Origin: Gemmatimonadota bacterium
GTDB taxonomy: Bacteria; Gemmatimonadota; Gemmatimonadetes; Palauibacterales; Palauibacteraceae
Length of the DNA stretch: 11,424 nt
Reading direction: 5' to 3'
Assembly: GCA_029863105.1 (NCBI GenBank)
Contig: JAOTWC010000025.1
Span: forward strand, 1-11,424
A program made the translations under genes and the position numbers. Each line of letters begins with the position of its first letter. Positions within the stretch are counted from its first letter, which is position 1. Below are positions 6,860-11,424 of the stretch, in pieces. The notes below the pieces were generated by a model, which was not told where the DNA came from, did not search any database, and saw only the letters and a program-made list of their open reading frames with translations.

Positions 6860-7106
6860 ATTTCGTGGCCGCCGCTCCAGGTTCTCCGCTGATCGGCCGA
6901 AGGATGGAACGCATTTCATCACGGGCGGGCTTGACCGGATCCACCTCCTCGATCTCCCGCTGAATCTGGTTGAGGCTGCGCCGGAATTCCCGCATGGCAC
7001 TTCCGAGCGACTTGCCGATTTCGGGCAGTCGTCGGGGGCCGAATACGATGAGCGCGATCACGAAAATGATCGCCATCTCAGATAGTCCGAGGTTGCCGAT
7101 GCCCAT
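6816..7106 (-). CDS. tatA: Twin-arginine translocase subunit TatA/TatE
   Basis: The 96-residue protein has the TatA layout: a short N-terminus, one membrane helix (about residues 8-22, EMAIIFVIALIVFG), the FGPRRLPEIG hinge (22-31), an amphipathic helix with GKSLGSAMREFRRSL (31-45), and a charged, Pro-rich cytoplasmic tail. TatA multimers with TatC form the pore that exports folded proteins. Glu10 at the start of the helix is the usual polar residue. FGP followed by LPE and a GxxxG-type spacing favours TatA/E over TatB, though single-TatA systems do both jobs. The start lies one base after the HNH stop and has no ribosome-binding site of its own, so translation is probably coupled to the HNH gene. 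No tatC is in the window. The 3' end overlaps the lipoprotein gene on the other strand by 44 bases. Confidence 0.93.
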   Translation of the reverse strand: MGIGNLGLSEMAIIFVIALIVFGPRRLPEIGKSLGSAMREFRRSLNQIQREIEEVDPVKPARDEMRSILRPISGEPGAAATKSIPSVTPRPDTESD

Positions 7107-7107
7107 G

Positions 7108-7662
7108 TCAGTCGGAGTCCGACAGGGCCCTGAGAGTCGCTTCCCCGTAGAACATGCTGATGTAGCGGGCCTGGGTGGGAGTAACCCGCCGGACGGCCCA
7201 GATCAACTCGACACCAGTCGGTTCCGACGGCATGGTTCGGAGACGCAGGCGGGCCTCAGACGGCGTCCGGTTGCCTTTGCGAAGATTGCACTTGCTGCAG
7301 GCGGTCACGACGTTGAGCCAGGAGTTGTCCCCCCCGCGAGACAGCGGCACTACGTGGTCCCGGGTCAGGGACTCGCGATAACCGAGGTCAGAGCGATGCT
7401 TGCCGCAGTACTGGCAACTGTAGCCGTCGCGGGCGAACAGAAACGTGTTGGTAACCTGACGCCGAAACTGCCGCGGAACGTGAATGAACCGGACGAGCCG
7501 GATGACGACCGGCGCCGGGAAGCTGCTCGTTTCGGAGCGATAGGGTCGCGCTTCATCGACCTCGAGCGCTTCGGCTTTACCATCGATAATCAGCCGTAGA
7601 GCCCGCCGTACCGGCAGGATCGTCAGCGGCTCAAATGAGGCATTCAGTGCGAGACAGCCCAT
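7108..7662 (-). CDS. HNH endonuclease family protein
   Basis: The 184-residue protein has a conserved N-terminal segment (CLALNASFEPLTILPVRRAL, residues 3-22) typical of a widespread bacterial HNH family, then a beta-beta-alpha-metal HNH domain at about residues 77-135. Zinc-type pairs C83/C86 (CQYC) and C122/C125 (CSKC) frame the catalytic H103 in TRDHVVPLSRGG and N117 in WLNVV, followed by NLRKGN. All expected residues are present, so it should be an active nuclease. The frame is open to 7827, but the protein similarity starts at MGCLALN, and GAGGAGG lies 11 bases upstream of that ATG, so 7662 is chosen. The gene precedes tatA by one base and is divergent from priA. This family is usually chromosomal and of unknown role; a repair function is only suggested by priA nearby. 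No restriction-modification partner is present. Confidence 0.9.
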   Translation of the reverse strand: MGCLALNASFEPLTILPVRRALRLIIDGKAEALEVDEARPYRSETSSFPAPVVIRLVRFIHVPRQFRRQVTNTFLFARDGYSCQYCGKHRSDLGYRESLTRDHVVPLSRGGDNSWLNVVTACSKCNLRKGNRTPSEARLRLRTMPSEPTGVELIWAVRRVTPTQARYISMFYGEATLRALSDSD

Positions 7663-7723
7663 GTAGTCGGCGACCTCCTCGTGTTGCCGGAACAGTCTGG
7701 ATTCCGTCGGGCATGTCGTCAAG
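7663..7723. other. Short divergent control region between HNH-tatA and priA
   Basis: Only 61 bases separate the chosen starts of the HNH and priA genes. Promoters for both directions must overlap here or lie inside the opposite coding sequence. I see no clear -10/-35 elements. A four-codon frame starts at ATG 7713 on the plus strand; its stop TGA overlaps the priA GTG start (GTGA). Confidence 0.45.
7674..7680 (-). promoter_or_regulatory. Shine-Dalgarno of the HNH gene
   Basis: On the reverse strand GAGGAGG is followed by 11 bases and then ATG 7662. It is the strongest ribosome-binding site in the window and supports the short form of the HNH protein over the version extended to 7827, which would run across the start of priA. 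Confidence 0.6.
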
Positions 7724-9985
7724 GTGACCCCTGCCACGACGTGCCGCGTCACATTTCCCCGGCCGATGCTCGAGGCGTTTACGTATGCCGTGCCGAGCGA
7801 TCTTTCGCAACATTTACGCCCGGGCATGCGCGTTCGTGTCCAGTTCGGCCAGCGCCAGCAAATCGGATTGGTTGAATCCGTCGGGACCGGCGACGCGGAC
7901 TCGGACGCACCCGGAAAGGCGCGTCTGCGTCCGGTGCTCCAAGTGCTCGACGACGAGCCTGTTCTGGACGATGATCTCCTCCACCTGTGTCGGTGGGTGG
8001 CCGACTACTACGTCGCTCCCATCGGGCTCGTGCATCGTGCCGCCGTGCCACCGGGTCTCCTCTCGTCCCGGAACCCGGCCGGTGCTGCCCAGAAAACGCA
8101 GCAGGTCGTGCGCATCACAGCGACGCTTCCAACCCTGGTGGAGCGCGAGAAGGCGTTCGGCCGGGCGCGGCGGCAACAGGAGGCGTTCGAACTGCTGGAA
8201 AGCCTCGGTGGAAGCGCTACGCTGGCCCATCTCGACAAGGGACTCGGGTTCAGCCGCAGCGTGATCAAGGCCCTCGTGGATCGAGGGATGGCGGAGATAG
8301 GAGACGAAACAGTCGAGCGCGACCCGTTCGAGGCCGCGGATCCGGTCGAGGCCTCGCCGACCAACCTCACACCCGATCAATCTCGCGTACTCGCCGGCCT
8401 GGCTGACCTGCTCGCCGCCGCGCCCCAGGATCCAGGAATTGCCCTTCTCCGCGGAGTGACCGGATCTGGAAAAACGGTGATCTACATCCGGCTCATCCAG
8501 CTGGCGATCAGCACCGGCCAGTCGGCGCTTGTGCTCGTTCCCGAAATCGGCCTCACGCCGCAGACCGTGGCCCGGTTCAGGGCCGTGTTCGGTGACGATG
8601 TCGCCGTTCTCCATTCCGGCCTGTCGGCGGGTGAGCGACACGACGCCTGGCGGGCACTTCGGGACGGGAGCAAGCGCGTGGCCATCGGAACGCGCTCTGC
8701 GGTGTTCGCCCCCCTTCGCAATCTCGGGGTGATCGTCATCGACGAAGAACACGACGGCAGCTACAAGCAGGCAGAGACGCCTCGGTACCATGCCAGGGCC
8801 GTGGCGGCGGTCCGGGCGCGCATGCAGCGAGCCTTGCTTGTTCTCGGGTCCGCGACGCCGTCGCTGGAAAGCTGGCACAACGCATCCCATGGACGCTACG
8901 CACTGTACGAGTTGGAGGCTCGCGCCACTGAGCACCAGCTTCCCTCCGTACGATTGATCGACCGTCGGGGCACGCACGAGTCGGGATCGGCCGTCCTGTC
9001 CGACGACCTGCGGGCCGCGATCGAAACCCGACTGCGTGATGACCGACAGACGCTACTCCTGCTGAATCGCCGGGGGTACGCCACAGTTCAGCAATGTCGC
9101 GCCTGCGGCTGGGTCGCGGCCTGTCGCGCCTGCAACGTGTCGCTGACGTGGCACCGTCGGCGCGCCCGGCTCGTGTGCCACCATTGCGGGTGGGAGGAGT
9201 CGGTCCCGGATCGATGTCCCTCCTGCACGGACGCCGATCTCTCGTTCGGAGGAATCGGCACCGAGCAGGTGGAGCGGGTTCTGGGGGAGGCTTTCCCTGC
9301 GGCCAGAATCGCCCGGATGGATGTGGACACTACCGGCGGCAAGTGGGCACATGGGCGGATACTGCGCCGGGTGCGTGAGCGCCGGATCGACATTCTCCTC
9401 GGCACGCAGATGATCGCCAAGGGACTCGACCTGCCCGGCGTCACGCTGGTTGGCGTGATCGACGCCGACGTGGGGCTGAACCTTCCCGATTTCCGGGCTG
9501 CCGAGCGCACGTTCCAACTGCTCTCACAGGTGGCCGGCCGGGCGGGACGCGGAGCGGAAGCGGGCGAAGTTCTCATCCAGACTCTCCGTCCGGATCATCC
9601 CGCTCTACAACATGCGGTCACCCACGACTACGTATCGTTCGCCGCGGCGGAGATCGAGGATCGACGCGCGCCGCGATACCCCCCTCATCGTCGTATTGCG
9701 AATCTGGTGGTTTCAGGCCCTCACGAAACATCCGTGGCGGATGATGCGGAGTCGCTGGCCGAATGGCTCAGAGAAGTGATCGATGCCGGCCCGCCGGGTG
9801 TCTCGCTCGTGGGCCCCGCACCCTGTCCGATCGACAGACTGAGGGGGCGCTGGCGCTGGCACATGCTCCTGAAATCCGACCGGGCCGGACCCCTGGGGCA
9901 GGTGTTGCGGCATGCCGCCGGCAGCTCACCGGTGAGCACCGCAAATCGATTGGAAATCGACAGAGATCCGGAGTCGCTGCTCTGA
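7724..9985 (+). CDS. priA: Primosomal protein N' (replication restart helicase PriA)
   Basis: The 753-residue protein is full length for PriA (E. coli 732), the 3'-5' DNA helicase that reloads the replisome at stalled forks. The N-terminal 3'-DNA-binding domain covers about residues 7-110 (VTFPRPMLEAFTYAVP, GMRVRVQFGQRQQIGLV). A winged-helix region follows at about 145-200. The helicase core has Walker A GVTGSGKT (244-251), motif II DEEH (340-343) with the PriA-typical DGSYKQ, GSATPS (375-380), and motif VI QVAGRAGR (602-609). The zinc-binding insertion has all eight cysteines: C458, C461, C467, C470, C485, C488, C498 and C501. No key residue is missing. The GTG at 7724 is chosen because it gives a normal-length N-terminus; no clear ribosome-binding site is seen. 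It is divergent from the HNH gene, and its end is 10 bases from the convergent gene. Confidence 0.97.
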   Translation: MTPATTCRVTFPRPMLEAFTYAVPSDLSQHLRPGMRVRVQFGQRQQIGLVESVGTGDADSDAPGKARLRPVLQVLDDEPVLDDDLLHLCRWVADYYVAPIGLVHRAAVPPGLLSSRNPAGAAQKTQQVVRITATLPTLVEREKAFGRARRQQEAFELLESLGGSATLAHLDKGLGFSRSVIKALVDRGMAEIGDETVERDPFEAADPVEASPTNLTPDQSRVLAGLADLLAAAPQDPGIALLRGVTGSGKTVIYIRLIQLAISTGQSALVLVPEIGLTPQTVARFRAVFGDDVAVLHSGLSAGERHDAWRALRDGSKRVAIGTRSAVFAPLRNLGVIVIDEEHDGSYKQAETPRYHARAVAAVRARMQRALLVLGSATPSLESWHNASHGRYALYELEARATEHQLPSVRLIDRRGTHESGSAVLSDDLRAAIETRLRDDRQTLLLLNRRGYATVQQCRACGWVAACRACNVSLTWHRRRARLVCHHCGWEESVPDRCPSCTDADLSFGGIGTEQVERVLGEAFPAARIARMDVDTTGGKWAHGRILRRVRERRIDILLGTQMIAKGLDLPGVTLVGVIDADVGLNLPDFRAAERTFQLLSQVAGRAGRGAEAGEVLIQTLRPDHPALQHAVTHDYVSFAAAEIEDRRAPRYPPHRRIANLVVSGPHETSVADDAESLAEWLREVIDAGPPGVSLVGPAPCPIDRLRGRWRWHMLLKSDRAGPLGQVLRHAAGSSPVSTANRLEIDRDPESLL

Positions 9986-9995
9986 CGGGAGCTGG

Positions 9996-11168
9996 TCAGT
10001 CGCTATCCGGATAGCGGCGCACGAGCACGTCGGACGGAGCGTTGACCGGGGGAATGCCAGCCGGGAGTTCACTGTCGGGGCTCGCCTGAAGGTCGCCGGT
10101 ACGCCAGACCGCCGTAACGCGTTGGCCCTCTTCATACAGGCCCACGAGCCTCATGTCTGCGCCTCTCCGCCGGCCGCTAAACGAGCGCGAGCTGACCGGG
10201 CGCGCTATCGGCGTGCGGATGACCCACCGGCGGACGATCCAGGCCCCGTCGGGCAGGCGATCGAACTCGACTTGTCCTCCGAGTTTTTCCGTTTCGAACG
10301 GAAGATCCAGGACCTCGTAGCGGAAATCGAGCGACCTCAGCTCAGAGGTCACGACATCGATCCAAAGGACGCCCGAAATGTCGGGCAGCCGTCGGGATGG
10401 CAGAGGTTCGAACTCCACTCCTATATGCTCGCGACCGTCGATGCTCTCCCGCCTGAGACGATAGCAATGTCGACGCCGGAACGACTCCGAAAGCAGGACC
10501 TCGGCGTCCGGTGCATGGAACTTCACGCCACCCGCGCCCGTGGGCCGCACCCAGCCGCCGAAGGCGAGGTCATCCGCCCGGGCGGAGCGAAACGGGTGCC
10601 GGCCATACAGCCGGATCGACTCCAGCTCCGGCTCCGACTCAGCGTTCCCGTGCCGGTCGAGTTCGCGACGACTTAACAAGGCGTCAAATCGATAGTAGGT
10701 CTGCTGTCCGGTCCAGTACGTTGCTTCCAGTGCCTTACGCACTTCCTCCCACACACCGAGCAAGGTCACGGCGTCTTCCTCGAGCATCGTGCACTGGGGT
10801 TCTGCTTCGACCTCGAGCTCGTCGAGGCGTATCGGCGACCGTGACACGCGGACGACCTGACTGACGGCCTGGCCGTCGTCGACGGAGAACGGTTCCGTGG
10901 TTACATCGACGATCCCTATTCTCTCCACGCGCAGCCGGTAGGTGCCTGCGGCGGGTACGCCCAGCCGGAATGTGCCCGCCTGCGTCGTCAGTCCGCGGTT
11001 TCGATCGGTTCCCGTTGAATCCACCAGCACGACGAATGTACCGGGAAGCGGTGCGCCCGAATCCCGTTCCAACACGGATCCGGAGACAGACTGGCCGCCA
11101 ACCGGCGACGGAAAAGCCAGCGCCAGCCCTAGCAGCAGCGGGGAGAACTTCACGGAACGGCGGCTCAT
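9996..11168 (-). CDS. Secreted protein with carboxypeptidase-regulatory-like domain
   Basis: The 390-residue protein has a signal peptide (hydrophobic about 9-20, likely cleavage near GG-QS at 25-26). Residues 27-110 form a carboxypeptidase-regulatory-like (Ig/transthyretin-type) domain: VSGSVLERDSGAPLPG, GTFRLGVPAAGTYRLRVERIG and a closing VRVSRSPIRLDELEVEA. Such domains often front surface or TonB-linked proteins, but no plug or barrel follows. The remainder (about 130-365) is a beta-rich region with GVLWIDVVTSELRSLDFRYE (267-284), reminiscent of outer-membrane lipoprotein-sorting folds; I cannot name it with confidence. C126 and C235 may pair. The start ATG overlaps the stop of the deacetylase gene (ATGA), indicating translational coupling. 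Its last codons contain a 16-bp palindrome. The role is unknown; an envelope location is well supported. Confidence 0.85.
   Translation of the reverse strand: MSRRSVKFSPLLLGLALAFPSPVGGQSVSGSVLERDSGAPLPGTFVVLVDSTGTDRNRGLTTQAGTFRLGVPAAGTYRLRVERIGIVDVTTEPFSVDDGQAVSQVVRVSRSPIRLDELEVEAEPQCTMLEEDAVTLLGVWEEVRKALEATYWTGQQTYYRFDALLSRRELDRHGNAESEPELESIRLYGRHPFRSARADDLAFGGWVRPTGAGGVKFHAPDAEVLLSESFRRRHCYRLRRESIDGREHIGVEFEPLPSRRLPDISGVLWIDVVTSELRSLDFRYEVLDLPFETEKLGGQVEFDRLPDGAWIVRRWVIRTPIARPVSSRSFSGRRRGADMRLVGLYEEGQRVTAVWRTGDLQASPDSELPAGIPPVNAPSDVLVRRYPDSD
10001..10016. terminator. Perfect 16-bp palindrome at the priA convergent end
   Basis: CGCTATCCGGATAGCG is a perfect palindrome and can fold into a six-base-pair stem with a CCGG loop on either strand. 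It lies 16 bases past the priA stop and within the last codons (RYPDS) of the convergent gene. Its position suits a bidirectional terminator, but no T-tract follows. It could equally be a protein-binding site or a product of the codons. Confidence 0.35.
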
Positions 11169-11424
11169 GGCACTCCGGAGCAGTCGGCGGTGGCAAGGGC
11201 CTGCAGGTGTGCGACGACATTCCGCCCGAGCTCCGGCGGGTTGTACCCGCCCTCGAGTACGGACACTGTCCGACCACCGGTCGATGCGGCGGTCAGTCGG
11301 ATCGCTTCGGTGGTCAGAAAAAAGAAGTGCTCTGATCTCAAACTGAACCCGCCCAGGGGATCTTCGGCGGCAGCATCGAAACCGGCCGATATCAGCAGCA
11401 GGTCGGGCCGGAACTCCTGCGCCA
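11165..11424 (-). CDS. Histone deacetylase family protein, C-terminal part
   Basis: Only the last 85 residues are in the window; the 5' end lies beyond the right edge. The motifs are those of the arginase-fold deacetylase superfamily (class II HDAC, acetoin utilisation AcuC and polyamine deacetylase types): ISAGFDAAAEDPLGG, where the Asp of GFD is a zinc ligand, and SVLEGGYN, where the Tyr is the catalytic residue. The form LEGGYN is as in class II and bacterial amidohydrolase-type members. These enzymes remove acetyl groups from lysine, polyamines or related amines; which substrate cannot be told from this fragment. Its stop overlaps the start of the next gene (ATGA), so the two are probably one operon, an unexpected pairing of a cytoplasmic deacetylase with a secreted protein. 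Confidence 0.93.
   Translation of the reverse strand, partial: AQEFRPDLLLISAGFDAAAEDPLGGFSLRSEHFFFLTTEAIRLTAASTGGRTVSVLEGGYNPPELGRNVVAHLQALATADCSGVP

Noticed and set aside
7663..7827. Extended N-terminus of the HNH protein from 7827
   Set aside because: It would overlap the start of priA, has no family-like sequence, and GAGGAGG supports the start at 7662.
7814..8977. Reverse-strand open frame (387 codons) across the 5' half of priA
   Set aside because: priA is full length with all motifs on the other strand; this frame shows no domain and is a by-product of GC-rich coding.
1..11424. CRISPR array, tRNA, insertion sequence or defence island
   Set aside because: No regularly spaced repeats, cloverleaf, transposase or defence-type gene cluster was seen; the HNH gene alone is not enough.

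Overview
This is GC-rich bacterial chromosome with dense, mostly ordinary genes in alternating orientation. I infer a diderm bacterium, most likely Gemmatimonadota. The clues are a CBM9-like/DUF5916 outer-membrane barrel protein ending in Phe, a secreted protein with a carboxypeptidase-regulatory-like domain, a lipoprotein, and GC-rich third codon positions. Acidobacteriota or a related phylum is not excluded. No tRNA, rRNA, insertion sequence, phage gene or CRISPR array is visible.

Layout, left to right. A minus-strand calcium/sodium antiporter runs off the left edge (1-795), with a possible 29-residue membrane peptide just upstream (859-948). A divergent 930-residue DUF5916 protein (1127-3919) has a run of eight G in its ribosome-binding region. 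It converges, across a hairpin- and repeat-rich gap, on a single-gene [2Fe-2S] subunit of a molybdenum hydroxylase (3999-4502, minus) that has no large or FAD subunit beside it. Divergent from that gene is a plus-strand pair with an ATGA overlap: a secreted protein with a jelly-roll-like N-terminal region (4626-5876) and a beta-propeller-like lipoprotein (5873-6859). The lipoprotein gene overlaps tail-to-tail by 44 bp with tatA (6816-7106, minus), which follows an HNH endonuclease gene (7108-7662, minus) after one base. Divergent from the HNH gene is priA (7724-9985). priA converges, with a 10-bp gap, on a secreted carboxypeptidase-regulatory-like protein (9996-11168, minus), which overlaps by ATGA with a histone-deacetylase-family gene cut by the right edge (11165-11424, minus).

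As units there are three tight bicistrons (secreted protein plus lipoprotein; HNH plus tatA; deacetylase plus secreted protein) and three convergent ends, each carrying an inverted repeat that could act as a bidirectional terminator. I do not see a clear multi-gene novel defence or metabolic system. The points most worth checking are the orphan [2Fe-2S] subunit, the uncharacterised envelope pair, the poly-G ribosome-binding site, the inverted repeats at the convergent ends and the small peptide ahead of the antiporter.
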